Shown: positions 35,236-44,679 of the stretch, in pieces | Position numbering within the stretch: position 1 is the stretch's first letter | How the letters are laid out: the number at the start of each line of letters is the position of its first letter | NCBI GenBank assembly: GCA_026706935.1 | Contig: JAPOXV010000018.1 | Span: 248,001 to 312,000 of the forward strand | Origin: Gammaproteobacteria bacterium | GTDB lineage: Bacteria; Pseudomonadota; Gammaproteobacteria; Pseudomonadales; Azotimanducaceae | Reading direction: 5' to 3' | Length of the DNA stretch: 64,000 nt | Notes under the pieces: model-generated | Seen by the model: only the letters and a program-made list of their open reading frames with translations | Told to the model about the DNA's origin: nothing | The model's database searches: none | Position numbers and translations under genes: made by a program

Positions 35236-36639
35236 CTAACTCTCCTTCGGTTTAGTCGCCAATGCGGGGACATCGTCGCCATTGAATAAGGGTTGTGATT
35301 TCGCGTCTGCGCCGCTTGTAGATTGTCGTGTAGAAGGTAATCCATCGAACGCGATATGGTCTGAATGGCCACTTCGGACTTTTGCGACTTCGGGATACAT
35401 GAGGCGGAAAAGCAGCGTACTTCCTCCGACAAGCAGAGCACTGATCAACATTGCGGTACGGATCGAATACGCTTCCGCCAACCACGCGATCGGAATTATT
35501 GCCAATGGCATAAGCCCATGAACGGTCCACGAAATCGACATCACACGCCCGCGCAATTCCGGAGGTACAGCAAGCTGCAGCATGCTCATATTGAGTGAAC
35601 CCATCGCGGAGTAAGCAATACCGACAAAGAACAGTGCAAATGCGGCACTGAGCATCGTCGTGCACAACGAGAAGATGGTCAAAGCGAGCGACCAGATAAA
35701 TGCAGAAATGAAGAGTGTTCTACCTTTTCTGCGTAAATCGCCAGCTTGTGCAAAAATTAAAGATCCACTTAGAGCACCGATCCCCATACTGGTTAGTAGA
35801 AAACCATAGTCTTCAGGTCGATTAGATAGGACCTCGGCGTTGTAAACGGGCATCAAGAACGTAGGTGCGAATCCGAACGACATCGGTACCAAGCCAATCC
35901 AAATCAAGCCAAGTACGACCTTGTCATGCCAAACGAATCGAATTGCTTCTGCGATATCGTCCCATACCGGCGGTTTCTTTTCGCGGTGTGGTTCACCACG
36001 AAAATCCAGTAGGATCGTCCAAATAACCGAACCTACGTACAACGCCGTTATAAAGAAAAAGACAAGTCCGACGCCAGTAGCCGACGTTGTATCGCCGGCG
36101 GCGAACCAACCGATCAATATACCGGCGACTGATGGACCGAGAATTCGGGCAGAGTTGTACGTCGAGCTAGAGAGCATCATCGCATTTGTGAGCATCTTAG
36201 GCCCAACGATTTCGGGGACAATCGTGCTTCGAGCAGGCATACTCAAAGCCAGCACCGTGCCATTGATCAATCCGAAAATGATGAAGTGGTCGTACGTTAC
36301 ATGACCCGCGAAGATGATCCAGCCAAAAATGCCGGTTGCAATAGCGTTCAAGGTCTGTGATAAGACCATTACTGGCTTCTTTTCAAACCGGTCTGCGATC
36401 ACGCCACCTAACGGACCAACGATCACAGACGGTGCCATAAAGGCGATCATGACCCCCGATAGCGCGAGGGCGGACTCGGTAATGTCGTAGGTTAACCAAC
36501 CACGAGCGACGATCTGCATTTGCATGCCGAAAGAAGCAGACATGCTAGAGATCCAAATAAGGCGAAAATCGCGATATTCGAATGCATTGAGCATTCGAAC
36601 TCTCTGCCAGATTGACTTACTTGAGGCAGAGGTACTCAA
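35236..36639 (-). CDS. MFS transporter, 12-helix exporter-like
   Basis: A 467-residue major facilitator with about 12 hydrophobic helices and the motif between helices 2 and 3 as GPLGGVIADRFEKKPVMV. It resembles the EntS/DHA3-type exporters (FRLIWISSMSASFGMQMQIV opening). The C-terminal 50 residues are cytoplasmic and polar. The start may be the TTG at 36639 or, more convincingly for a short N-terminal tail, the ATG at 36594 (MLNAFEYRDFRLIW). It is coupled to the acyl-CoA synthetase downstream; together they suggest uptake or export of an organic acid and its activation, which is inference. Confidence 0.88.
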   Translation of the reverse strand: MSTSASSKSIWQRVRMLNAFEYRDFRLIWISSMSASFGMQMQIVARGWLTYDITESALALSGVMIAFMAPSVIVGPLGGVIADRFEKKPVMVLSQTLNAIATGIFGWIIFAGHVTYDHFIIFGLINGTVLALSMPARSTIVPEIVGPKMLTNAMMLSSSTYNSARILGPSVAGILIGWFAAGDTTSATGVGLVFFFITALYVGSVIWTILLDFRGEPHREKKPPVWDDIAEAIRFVWHDKVVLGLIWIGLVPMSFGFAPTFLMPVYNAEVLSNRPEDYGFLLTSMGIGALSGSLIFAQAGDLRRKGRTLFISAFIWSLALTIFSLCTTMLSAAFALFFVGIAYSAMGSLNMSMLQLAVPPELRGRVMSISWTVHGLMPLAIIPIAWLAEAYSIRTAMLISALLVGGSTLLFRLMYPEVAKVRSGHSDHIAFDGLPSTRQSTSGADAKSQPLFNGDDVPALATKPKES

Positions 36640-36772
36640 ACAGACAAAACGGTAATACGGAGCGGCGAATTTTAGGGATTCAGGTCATACGCTCACTTCG
36701 AATGGATTGATTCAGTGAAATTATCTTTATAGATCAGAGATTTGAATGACTCTTGAGCCTAGATACTCAACT

Positions 36773-38026
36773 TTACTGCGAATCGAGAAACGCCTTTACA
36801 TCTGCTTGATCTTGATACCGTTCCGGAATCGGAAACTTGAAGATTCGAGCGGCGTTGAGTCCAAGAATCTTGGCGCGTTGGGCGTCAGTTAGTTGGTACA
36901 TCGTACGTTCAATTGCCGCTGCTGAGTGTGGCCAAGTGCCCTCGTGATGGGGGTAGTCATTCGCCCATAGAAAGTTGTCCACGAGATTGTGTTCAGCGGC
37001 TAAATCCAGTCCAGGTTTATCCTCTTGGAACGTTGCGAAGCCATTGGAACGGAAGAAGTCACTGGGCATTTTCTTGAGTTGAGGTCGTACAAACATGTGG
37101 TGTTTGCGATACGCTTCATCAAGCGCCCAGATCGTCCATGGGATCCAACCGATACCCGCTTCCACACTCCCAAAGCGAAGGTTTGGGTAACGCTCAAGGA
37201 CGCCGGACGCGCACAAGTTCGCAATCGGTTCCATGGTGGGTGCCAGCGAGTGAACTGCATAGTTGATTACAGCGCCACCATGTCCTCTCGACGTGCGCGG
37301 ATCACGACCCGTCGATACATGAAAAGTAATCGGAATATCTGCAGCTTCTATGGCTTCCCAAAGTGGATCAAATTCAGGTAGGTTGTAGTTCAGGTGTTCG
37401 TGATCGCCCGGTCCCCAAATCGGCTTACAGGGGAGAGCCAAACCCCGAAATCCCAGCTCGGCGGTGCGTTGAATCTCAGCGATCGCGCCGGGAATATCTG
37501 CCGATGCGATACATGCCATGGGTGAGAGCCTATCGTTGTACGCACCAAACACTTCCCATGCCCAGTCGTTCCATACTCGACACATCGCTTGACTGAAAAT
37601 TGGATCTGACGTTGCCCAAATGACAAGACCCTTGTTTGGGAATAGAACTTCGGCATCGACGCCGTCATCAGACAGGTCCGCAATACGTTCTTCAGGCGTA
37701 ACGCCTGCACCATTACGGAGCGCGTCTTCTCCTTCAAATTTGATATTCCGGATTCGTACGGGACGAAAACCTTCGGTTTTTTGAAACTTATTACCTTTCG
37801 TATCGGTGCTAACGCCGGGCAGTCGATGCTGAAATTTCTTGTCCATGCGTTTCCGCCATAGGTCAGCGGGTTCTTGCACGTGCCCGTCAAGCGAAACCAT
37901 GAAGTACTTGTTCGGGTCATCCGGGCGAGCAGTGCGCGTCCAGTTGTCGATACCCGGAGTTTCTAAACGCCATTCGTTATTCGGGTCGATTGTTCTAAGT
38001 TCAGGACGCATATGGATTTTTGTCAC
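36773..38026 (-). CDS. Amidohydrolase-2 family metal-dependent hydrolase/decarboxylase
   Basis: A 417-residue TIM-barrel protein of the amidohydrolase-2 (PF04909-like) group, whose members hydrolyse or decarboxylate ring or carboxylate substrates. Visible: the altered N-terminal metal motif in MVSLDGHVQEPADLW, the histidine of PITFHVSTGRD, and the classic C-terminal box WANDYPHHEGTWPHS with the metal-binding aspartate. There are 35 residues before the barrel. The start is either the GTG at 38026 or the ATG at 38011; neither has a good ribosome site. One of three related but clearly divergent genes in the window (with 43451-44563 and 51969-53141). Substrate unknown. Confidence 0.85.
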   Translation of the reverse strand: MTKIHMRPELRTIDPNNEWRLETPGIDNWTRTARPDDPNKYFMVSLDGHVQEPADLWRKRMDKKFQHRLPGVSTDTKGNKFQKTEGFRPVRIRNIKFEGEDALRNGAGVTPEERIADLSDDGVDAEVLFPNKGLVIWATSDPIFSQAMCRVWNDWAWEVFGAYNDRLSPMACIASADIPGAIAEIQRTAELGFRGLALPCKPIWGPGDHEHLNYNLPEFDPLWEAIEAADIPITFHVSTGRDPRTSRGHGGAVINYAVHSLAPTMEPIANLCASGVLERYPNLRFGSVEAGIGWIPWTIWALDEAYRKHHMFVRPQLKKMPSDFFRSNGFATFQEDKPGLDLAAEHNLVDNFLWANDYPHHEGTWPHSAAAIERTMYQLTDAQRAKILGLNAARIFKFPIPERYQDQADVKAFLDSQ

Positions 38027-38185
38027 GATAACGAGGGGAAGAATGGTACCTTGTATCCATGTTAATTAGACGATTCGCTGGTCGACGCCATGTAGATGTA
38101 GCGGCTCCCGATTCCGACACAAATTCGAGTTCAAATCTACACACAAAGGACGCGACCGTCAGCCGCTTAAATCAAATGCTCTAAC

Positions 38186-39793
38186 TCAATCATCAAGTAG
38201 CTCTTGTGCGATCTCTCGAGCATCCTCAATGCGATCCAATATATGACTGTCAGGAACGTTTTTCAACACGTTCAGTGAGTCAAACAATTGGCGTATAGAG
38301 TCAGATAAGCCAACGATTATGACGTCGGTTTTCTCGTTGGCGGCAACGCCCATGAGTTGCTCCGTGACCAAAGCGGAACTATCGTCCATGTACACGGTTG
38401 CAGTGAAGTCAAAAATCACGATCTCGTGGTCTTTGATGTCTGCACTAAACGTATTAACAAGACGATGAGAAGACGCAACTGTAAAGGTACCACGAAGGGC
38501 AACTAAACCTACTCGTGCTAAGAAACGATCTGAATTCATGTCATCTGGATGCAGAAAAGTACTGTCTAACAACGGCGCCGATATCACATTGTCAAGTTCG
38601 AGTCGCTCGAGCTGACTTGCATGCGCGAGTCCCGCAATGATGAGACCAACGGTCACAGCAGTTACGAGATCGATAAACACTGTGATACCCATTGTGGTAA
38701 TCATGACCAGCATGAACCCTCTTGGGATCGTGAGCAAGTAGCGTAGATTTCGCCAGTCGATGATGTCGATACCAATCTTTATCAGGATCGCGGCTAAGAC
38801 TGCGTGCGGAATTGGCGATACGTACTTCCCTAGACCTAGCACGACCGAGAGCATCAGCAGTGTGTATACGATGCCAGAGACGCGCGTGGCGCCACCAGCC
38901 CGGATGTTCGTTAACGTACCAAGCGTGTTTCCAGCGCCTGCCATTCCTCCGATCGCTCCCGCGCATATGTTGCCTAGTCCTTGTCCTATCAATTCCTTGT
39001 TTGGCTTGTGTTGCGAACCAGTAACCGATTCGGCAACCAAGGACGTCAATAAACTGTCAACCGATCCAAGCAATGCCAGAATTAACGCCGGTTCTAAGGC
39101 GCGAACGAGGAAATCAAGTGTCGGCACGCTTAGCATCAGTTCTGGCATTCCCATCGGCACTTCGCCAATAGTCGGTGCATCTGTGAGCCATACCATCCCT
39201 AATGTGGTTCCGATGACGAGAGCGACAACAGGACCTGGAATGTATACGGAAGCTCGACGAGGCCAGAGAATCACAATCAGAAATGAAATCGTTGCGATTG
39301 CGAACGCACTTATATTGACATGCAGGATTTCTTCGAATAGCTTCGTGACAGATTCGATTGGTCCCCCACCTGCGCTCAATCCAACGAACGGGAGCAGCTG
39401 AATCAAAATGATGATTAAGCCAATTCCAGACATAAATCCTGAAATCACCGCTTGTGGGGTATACGCGATGAACCGGCCAATCCGGATCAGTCCGAAGAAA
39501 ACCTGAATGCATCCGCCCATAACGACGATTGTTAAGGCTTCCCCGATTGACGTCGCGTGAGACGTAACGATCACTGCAACGACGACTGCCATCGGTCCTG
39601 TTGGTCCCGAGATTTGACCTCTCGTGCCGCCAAACAATACAGCGAATAGCCCAACTCCGACAGATCCATAGAGTCCAGCAGCAGCACCTAACCCGGATGC
39701 GATTCCAAACGCTAGTGCAGCCGGGAGTGAAACGACAGTCGCTGTAAGTCCGCCGTAAATATCACCAGCGAAATCTCGAGCACTATAGGTCAT
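38186..39793 (-). CDS. SulP-family anion transporter with STAS domain
   Basis: A 535-residue inner-membrane protein. The membrane part has the SulP opening (AGDIYGGLTATVVSLPAALAFGIASG), the GPTGPMAVVVAVIV helix, and NKELIGQGLGNICAGAIGG. The C-terminal 130 residues form a STAS domain (VALRGTFTVASSHRLVNTF, IVIFDFTATVYMDDSSALVTEQL). Relatives move sulfate, bicarbonate or dicarboxylates; the carrier here cannot be told. No carbonic anhydrase lies beside it. The start ATG at 39793 gives a full first helix. Confidence 0.93.
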   Translation of the reverse strand: MTYSARDFAGDIYGGLTATVVSLPAALAFGIASGLGAAAGLYGSVGVGLFAVLFGGTRGQISGPTGPMAVVVAVIVTSHATSIGEALTIVVMGGCIQVFFGLIRIGRFIAYTPQAVISGFMSGIGLIIILIQLLPFVGLSAGGGPIESVTKLFEEILHVNISAFAIATISFLIVILWPRRASVYIPGPVVALVIGTTLGMVWLTDAPTIGEVPMGMPELMLSVPTLDFLVRALEPALILALLGSVDSLLTSLVAESVTGSQHKPNKELIGQGLGNICAGAIGGMAGAGNTLGTLTNIRAGGATRVSGIVYTLLMLSVVLGLGKYVSPIPHAVLAAILIKIGIDIIDWRNLRYLLTIPRGFMLVMITTMGITVFIDLVTAVTVGLIIAGLAHASQLERLELDNVISAPLLDSTFLHPDDMNSDRFLARVGLVALRGTFTVASSHRLVNTFSADIKDHEIVIFDFTATVYMDDSSALVTEQLMGVAANEKTDVIIVGLSDSIRQLFDSLNVLKNVPDSHILDRIEDAREIAQELLDD

Positions 39794-39927
39794 CGTGGAA
39801 ATTTAAGCGCTGTTTGCTCACATTTCAACCGTATCGCAGTACTTTCTATGACGTGATTCACAGAATACGATATCTCGAGATCGAAATTTACCCTGAATGA
39901 AAATGACGCTAGTTTGTTTTTCTCGAT

Positions 39928-40058
39928 TGGTCATGACCACGTCATGAGTAGCACAGTCTATCGCAGACTGTCGCAGACGACGGGTCGGAACGACGGTACA
40001 GAGACGATAGGGTGGCACATCGACGATGACGGACATATACCTAATAGTGAAGGTATAT
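39928..40058. promoter_or_regulatory. Cluster of three palindromes upstream of a DUF924 gene
   Basis: Within the divergent region between the SulP and DUF924 genes are TGGTCATGACCA (39928-39939, perfect palindrome), ACAGTCT-5-AGACTGT (39953-39971) and ATATACCT-8-AGGTATAT (40035-40058). The last ends 25 bases before the DUF924 ATG, so it could be an operator or a hairpin in the leader. They share no common core and may bind different factors or none. Confidence 0.45.
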
Positions 40059-40083
40059 TTCACGCCGCCATGCAGGTAAGAAC

Positions 40084-40704
40084 ATGACGATACAAAACGA
40101 CATTAAGGAACAGGATCTAATCCTCAGATTCTGGTTAGGTGAGGATCAGAATAACCTGGAGCTCGTCAAGCAAAAGCAAAAGATCTGGTACAGTGGTGCG
40201 GCGCAAATTGACCAGGAGATTCGGGATAACTTCGGCGCCGTATACGAGCGTGCCGCGACTGAAACCTTGTTGCACTGGGGAGAAACGGCTCAAGGCGCAT
40301 TAGCGTTGGTCATCCTCCTGGATCAGTTTTCCCGAAATTTGTTTCGAGGAACCGCACGCGCGTTCGCGCAGGATCCGATGGCCAGGGCTGTGGCGAAACG
40401 TGCATTTAACAACGGGTTCGATAGTGAAATGTCAGTCCCAGGTCGAATATTCCTTATGCATCCATTCCACCACAGTGAAGAGCTTGTCGATCAGTTATTT
40501 GGTTGCGATCGTTTGCGGGACTTGATCGATGAAGGTCATGAAGAATGGCGAGAAATGCTTAACACTAGCGTTGAATGGTTCAACGGACACCGCGACATCG
40601 TGAGGCAATTCTCGCGATTCCCACATCGAAATAGACTACTGGGAAGGAAGTCGACAAAGGTTGAAGAACAGTTCCTTGCCGAATCGAGCGACTTCGGTCA
40701 ATAA
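40084..40704 (+). CDS. DUF924 family protein
   Basis: A 206-residue helical protein of the DUF924 family. The signature LRFWLGEDQ near the N-terminus, LVILLDQFSRNLFRGTARAFAQD in the middle and FLMHPFHHSEEL later are typical. The fold is tetratricopeptide-like; the function is not known. It stands alone on the plus strand, preceded by several palindromes and an AGG ribosome site, and converges on an SMP-30 gene 138 bases later. Nothing odd in length. Confidence 0.88.
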   Translation: MTIQNDIKEQDLILRFWLGEDQNNLELVKQKQKIWYSGAAQIDQEIRDNFGAVYERAATETLLHWGETAQGALALVILLDQFSRNLFRGTARAFAQDPMARAVAKRAFNNGFDSEMSVPGRIFLMHPFHHSEELVDQLFGCDRLRDLIDEGHEEWREMLNTSVEWFNGHRDIVRQFSRFPHRNRLLGRKSTKVEEQFLAESSDFGQ

Positions 40705-40842
40705 TTGAAGAGTGTAATAGATATTAATGTCAACCTATTGATATATAAGCATATTATTAAGCTATGTAGTGTAGAGACGACATTCGATCGCTTCGCTTAG
40801 TGATCTCGAACAACGTCAATTTGCCGAGAATCACCGCAGTCG

Positions 40843-41823
40843 TTAGACGTACGGAACGCCTTGAGCTTCGACGTACAACGAATAAATCGAGTGTGAGCCG
40901 CAGATGAAAAGCCGGTTTCGTTTTGTACCACCAAAACAAAGATTCGCCGATCCTTCAGGTAGATGAATCTTTCCAATTAACTCACCGCCTGGGTTGAACA
41001 CGTGTACTCCATCTTCGTTCGGATCGCCCCAACCGGTGCTTGCCCATACGTTTCCATCGGTATCACACCGAATTCCATCCGTTGAAGTTTGACCCATGCT
41101 ACAAAAGACTCGGTGATTGTTGATGGACTTGGCATCCGCGCTTACATCGTACTGGTGAATATCGCGAGGATGACCTGGTTTATGCGAAGCGCCAGTGTCG
41201 ACGATATAGAGGGTCTGATGGTCTGGCGCGAAACATAAACCGTTTGGCTTTTCGAGTTCCTCGTCGACCACGGTTGCAGAGAGGTCAGCGGGATCGATGC
41301 GATATGTACGGGTAGGCAACTCGAACGGTGCTTTGTGCCCTTCGTAGTTCCAGATGATGCCATATCCTGGATCCGTAAACCAGATTGCGCCGTCGGGATG
41401 TACGACCACATCGTTAGGTGCGTTCAGCCGCTTGCCGTCAAACGAATCCATGAGTACGGTGATCGTGCCGTCGTGTTCTGTACGCGTCACTCGACGTGCA
41501 CCATGTTCGCAGGAGACTAGTCGACCCTGACGATCACGCGTGTGACCATTTGAGTTATTGGCAGGTTGCCGATACAGCGTGGTTTCCCCCGTGATTTCGT
41601 CCCACCTAATAATGCGGTCGTTAGGAATGTCGCTACACAGTAAATAGCGTCCGTCTCCGAACCAGACAGGTCCTTCAGCCCAGCGCGTACCGGTATACAA
41701 TCGTTCGAGTGATGAACTACCGAGGATGTATTGCCGGAAGCTTGCATCGACCACTTCGACCGCTGGGTCCGGATATCGTTGTGGCATGTTCCAGTCACGC
41801 GGAAGATTGAAGGTATTTGGCAT
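40843..41823 (-). CDS. SMP-30/gluconolactonase family protein
   Basis: A 326-residue six-bladed beta-propeller that in its family hydrolyses sugar or organophosphate-like lactones. Typical segments: GTRWAEGPVWFGDGRYLLCSDIPNDRIIRWDE, KRLNAPNDVVVHPDGAIWFTDPGYG, ELEKPNGLCFAPDHQTLYIVDTG and TDGIRCDTDGNVWASTG, which together supply the glutamate, asparagine and aspartate metal ligands. No signal peptide, so likely cytoplasmic. Same strand as the following secreted hypothetical and kdsD. Substrate unknown. Confidence 0.9.
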   Translation of the reverse strand: MPNTFNLPRDWNMPQRYPDPAVEVVDASFRQYILGSSSLERLYTGTRWAEGPVWFGDGRYLLCSDIPNDRIIRWDEITGETTLYRQPANNSNGHTRDRQGRLVSCEHGARRVTRTEHDGTITVLMDSFDGKRLNAPNDVVVHPDGAIWFTDPGYGIIWNYEGHKAPFELPTRTYRIDPADLSATVVDEELEKPNGLCFAPDHQTLYIVDTGASHKPGHPRDIHQYDVSADAKSINNHRVFCSMGQTSTDGIRCDTDGNVWASTGWGDPNEDGVHVFNPGGELIGKIHLPEGSANLCFGGTKRNRLFICGSHSIYSLYVEAQGVPYV

Positions 41824-41843
41824 TTGTAAGACCTTGTGAACTG

Positions 41844-42449
41844 CTATGTTGGCTGTGCATCTTGGGTTACGCGATCGAACACCATGATGTAAGTGAGTTT
41901 TTTAGCTCGTTTTGGTTTTACCGTGATCTTGATTTCCATTAAACCTGAACGTTCAAGGTTGAACGTGTGCGTTACTCGGCGCGAAGTGGAAGCATATTTC
42001 TCGGTTAATTTACGATTTGACCATTTCACGGTTCGCCCATGGATTCTTCCTACAGCGAAGTTCCGTGGTTCAAGCATTTGTGGACATGTCACAACGATAT
42101 CTGAACCTTGCTGTGTGACTGATAGTTGCTGGCAGGCGAGAATTTGAGGTAGATTCCCCGTGGCACCGGCAGCCGACGGACTTGCGGGATTGTTAGGTAC
42201 CGGCATCAGCACACCGCCAGCGCCTACAGCGACTCTTGAACCAAAACCACTACGTGAAGACTTGGCTTTCGGAACCTTGGGCCTCCGTTCTTCTGTCAGA
42301 TCGCGATTAAGTGTCCAGTCTCCGATGAGGCTTGGTTTGTCAGCTGCAGTAATCGGAACGGCAAGTAATAACAGCGCCATACCAAGCGCGAACGCTGACA
42401 CTAAACTCACATGAAGTTGCATGAAGATACGGAGTCTTGGGTCATCCAT
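41844..42449 (-). CDS. Secreted hypothetical protein
   Basis: A 201-residue protein (192 if it starts at the second ATG, 42422) with a signal peptide LVSAFALGMALLLLAVPITA and a short basic linker (RPKVPKAKSSRSGFG). The mature part is beta-rich (LSVTQQGSDIVVTCP, VGRIHGRTVKWSN, THTFNLERSGLMEIKITV) with two cysteines that could pair (about residues 110 and 125), and a glycine/alanine/proline stretch between. I do not recognise a family. It lies 2 bases after kdsD and 20 before the SMP-30 gene, so it is probably co-transcribed with both. Predicted periplasmic. Confidence 0.7.
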   Translation of the reverse strand: MDDPRLRIFMQLHVSLVSAFALGMALLLLAVPITAADKPSLIGDWTLNRDLTEERRPKVPKAKSSRSGFGSRVAVGAGGVLMPVPNNPASPSAAGATGNLPQILACQQLSVTQQGSDIVVTCPQMLEPRNFAVGRIHGRTVKWSNRKLTEKYASTSRRVTHTFNLERSGLMEIKITVKPKRAKKLTYIMVFDRVTQDAQPT

Positions 42450-42451
42450 CG

Positions 42452-43441
42452 TTAGAGTCCAGCTGCGACCAAATCCTGCATCCGAATCAAGCCAATAGGT
42501 CGGTCATCTTGTAGTACAACTAGAGACGTAATCTGTGAGTCACGCATTCTTGCCAGACAGTCGAACGCTCTTGATTCGGCATCAATCGACCCATGTCTTA
42601 CATTCGGAAGTCCGCTATTTCTGCGACTCATTCCGTAGCAATCCCGGCCGCTCACTTCCAGATCAAGTTTGTGACGTTCCGCCAGCCGTCGAATGTCGCC
42701 GTCGGTTAGCATCCCGAAAAAAGTATCGTCGGACTCGGTCAACAAGGCGAGTCCGAGACCTTTCGACGACATCTCATAGATCACATCATTCAACGAGGCA
42801 TCGGCAGAAATCGTTGGCAGATCGTCACTTTTAACCATTAAATCGTGGACGCTCAGGAGCAATCGGCGACCTAGTGTGCCACTTGGGTGAAATTGAGCGA
42901 AGTCATCAATGGTGAAGCCTTTCGCTTGCTGTACGCAGATCGCGAGAACGTCGCAGATCGCCAAGCTCGTACCACTGCTGATGGTCGGTGCGAGATCCCA
43001 TTCGTCGATCTCAGGAATCTTCGGAATCGTTAATGCGACATCCGCCAGACGTGATAGTTTTGAATTTGTCTCCGAAAGGCTGATGACTGAACCGTCGGTA
43101 ACATTCTTGAATTGTCGCACGAACTCGAGTGTCTCCTCGTTTCCACCGCTCTTCGAGATCGCCAACATGGCCGTACCTTCGTTTACGATCCCGAGATCAC
43201 CGTGCAACGCTTCGACAGGGTGGACAAAAACGGCGCGTGTTCCCGTACTATTAAGCGTTGCTGCAGCTTTCTGACCTATCAAGCCACTTTTACCGATACC
43301 TGTAACAACCAGGATGGACTGAAGTCGAGCAATGATCTCTACCGCGTTAGCGAATGATGTATCGAGCAGCGTCCGAGTCTCCCGCATTGCCCGTTCATAG
43401 GACGCCAGCATGCGCTTACCTTCTTCGAGCGCGTCATTCAT
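42452..43441 (-). CDS. kdsD: Arabinose-5-phosphate isomerase (KpsF/GutQ/KdsD type)
   Basis: Converts ribulose-5-phosphate to arabinose-5-phosphate, the first step to Kdo for lipopolysaccharide. The 329-residue product has an N-terminal SIS domain (LVVTGIGKSGLIGQKAAATL, HPVEALHGDLGIV, AISKSGGNEETLEFV), the catalytic histidine in AQFHPSGTLGRRLL, and two CBS repeats (LSVHDLMVKSDDLP and SRAFDCLARMRDSQITSLVV). Length equals the E. coli enzyme. kdsC and the lipopolysaccharide transport genes that normally accompany it are absent here. GutQ or KpsF cannot be fully excluded, though only one such gene is seen. Confidence 0.88.
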   Translation of the reverse strand: MNDALEEGKRMLASYERAMRETRTLLDTSFANAVEIIARLQSILVVTGIGKSGLIGQKAAATLNSTGTRAVFVHPVEALHGDLGIVNEGTAMLAISKSGGNEETLEFVRQFKNVTDGSVISLSETNSKLSRLADVALTIPKIPEIDEWDLAPTISSGTSLAICDVLAICVQQAKGFTIDDFAQFHPSGTLGRRLLLSVHDLMVKSDDLPTISADASLNDVIYEMSSKGLGLALLTESDDTFFGMLTDGDIRRLAERHKLDLEVSGRDCYGMSRRNSGLPNVRHGSIDAESRAFDCLARMRDSQITSLVVLQDDRPIGLIRMQDLVAAGL

Positions 43442-43450
43442 CAGATTGAT

Positions 43451-44563
43451 TCAAGCGTTGAAGAACGATGCTGCGTTGTCCCAGAAGATTCGTTTTATGC
43501 TATCGCGTTGGATCGGCTGCTCTTCAAGGTGTAGCATACCTAATGGCCAAGTGCCATCTGGATGTGGATAGTCAGTGTTAAACGCCACGTACTGATCACC
43601 GACGAGCTCGCAAACTGCAGGTAGTGTCATTTCATCGCCGCGGCACGCGACAAGAAAGTTGGATTTGAAATATTCAGTCGGTCGTTTAAGGAGCATCGGA
43701 TGTTCCGCTCGTCCCGAAAAGTCGTAGTGTTGTTCCATGCGCTGAAGCCAGTACGGCAACCAACCTGCATCCGCTTCAACATGGACGACCTTAAGGCGGG
43801 GGTGTTTTTCGATTGTCCCGAACCAGATCAAACACATCATGGCAACCATTGCTTCAAATGGGTGAGCTGCGATGTGTCCAGAAGTGTGCGTGGACATGCG
43901 ATCACCATAGGATGGTAGGTAAGGTGAACCGGAGTCATGCAAGCAGATCGGTAAACCTAGGTCCGAAATACACTCCCACAACGGATCATAGTCCTCGCTA
44001 CTTAGATTTCGACCGTCGGCGGGATTTGGTCGAATGTAGAAACAGCGAGCACCTTTTGCCGCCATCCGTTTTGCTTCTTCGACAGCGAATTCGGGAGACT
44101 GTACGGGTAGCATCGCTGCCATAAACAATCGCGCAGGATCTTTTGAACAGTACTCGAAGCTCCATTCGTTGTATGCGCGACATACCGCCCATAACAGTTC
44201 TGGGTCGTGAAAGGGTTTTCCGAGAATTTGACCACCGACCGTGGGATAAATCACTTGAGCGTCAACGCCTTGCTCGTCCATGTCAGTGAGGCGCGCTGTA
44301 TTACTAAATCCAGCCTCACGTGTCCGAGCGAATCGTTCCATAGCCTTACGAGTTGCCGCATGAAATTCGGCGGAATTCATTGGGTAGGAACCATCTTGTT
44401 TAGTAATCGGTTCCCCTTCTACCATCATGCCGCGCTGACCGTTTCCGTAGTCGCCGACTTTTGGCGCTCGATCCGCAAATTCTGGATCGATGTAATCCTG
44501 CCAGATCGAAACAGGTTCCATTTGATGCGCATCGGTATCTAGGACTCTCAAGCCATCACGCAT
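43451..44563 (-). CDS. Amidohydrolase-2 family metal-dependent hydrolase
   Basis: A 370-residue TIM-barrel protein. Family marks: LRVLDTDAHQMEPVSIW, the histidine in LPICLHDSGSPYL, the second histidine and glutamate in LKVVHVEADAGWLPYWL, and the box FNTDYPHPDGTWP with the metal-binding aspartate. Closer in layout to the window's other amidohydrolases than to dihydroorotase-type enzymes. It lies 9 bp upstream of kdsD and diverges from a frameshifted hydratase gene. Decarboxylase or hydrolase activity on a ring-cleavage product would fit the neighbour but is inference. Confidence 0.85.
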   Translation of the reverse strand: MRDGLRVLDTDAHQMEPVSIWQDYIDPEFADRAPKVGDYGNGQRGMMVEGEPITKQDGSYPMNSAEFHAATRKAMERFARTREAGFSNTARLTDMDEQGVDAQVIYPTVGGQILGKPFHDPELLWAVCRAYNEWSFEYCSKDPARLFMAAMLPVQSPEFAVEEAKRMAAKGARCFYIRPNPADGRNLSSEDYDPLWECISDLGLPICLHDSGSPYLPSYGDRMSTHTSGHIAAHPFEAMVAMMCLIWFGTIEKHPRLKVVHVEADAGWLPYWLQRMEQHYDFSGRAEHPMLLKRPTEYFKSNFLVACRGDEMTLPAVCELVGDQYVAFNTDYPHPDGTWPLGMLHLEEQPIQRDSIKRIFWDNAASFFNA

Positions 44564-44679
44564 ATCCAGTCTCCAAGTAACTCGTTTCTAGGCGCAAACT
44601 TTAAGGTTCAGGTGAGTATTAGAAAGCTGCAACGACAAGTCGCATTAAATTGCCGCTCGATAAAGTCAATCTGTCAGGT

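Noticed and set aside
38760-39401. 213-codon frame opposite the SulP gene
   Set aside because: It is a shadow: the SulP frame carries full family motifs and a STAS domain, this frame none.
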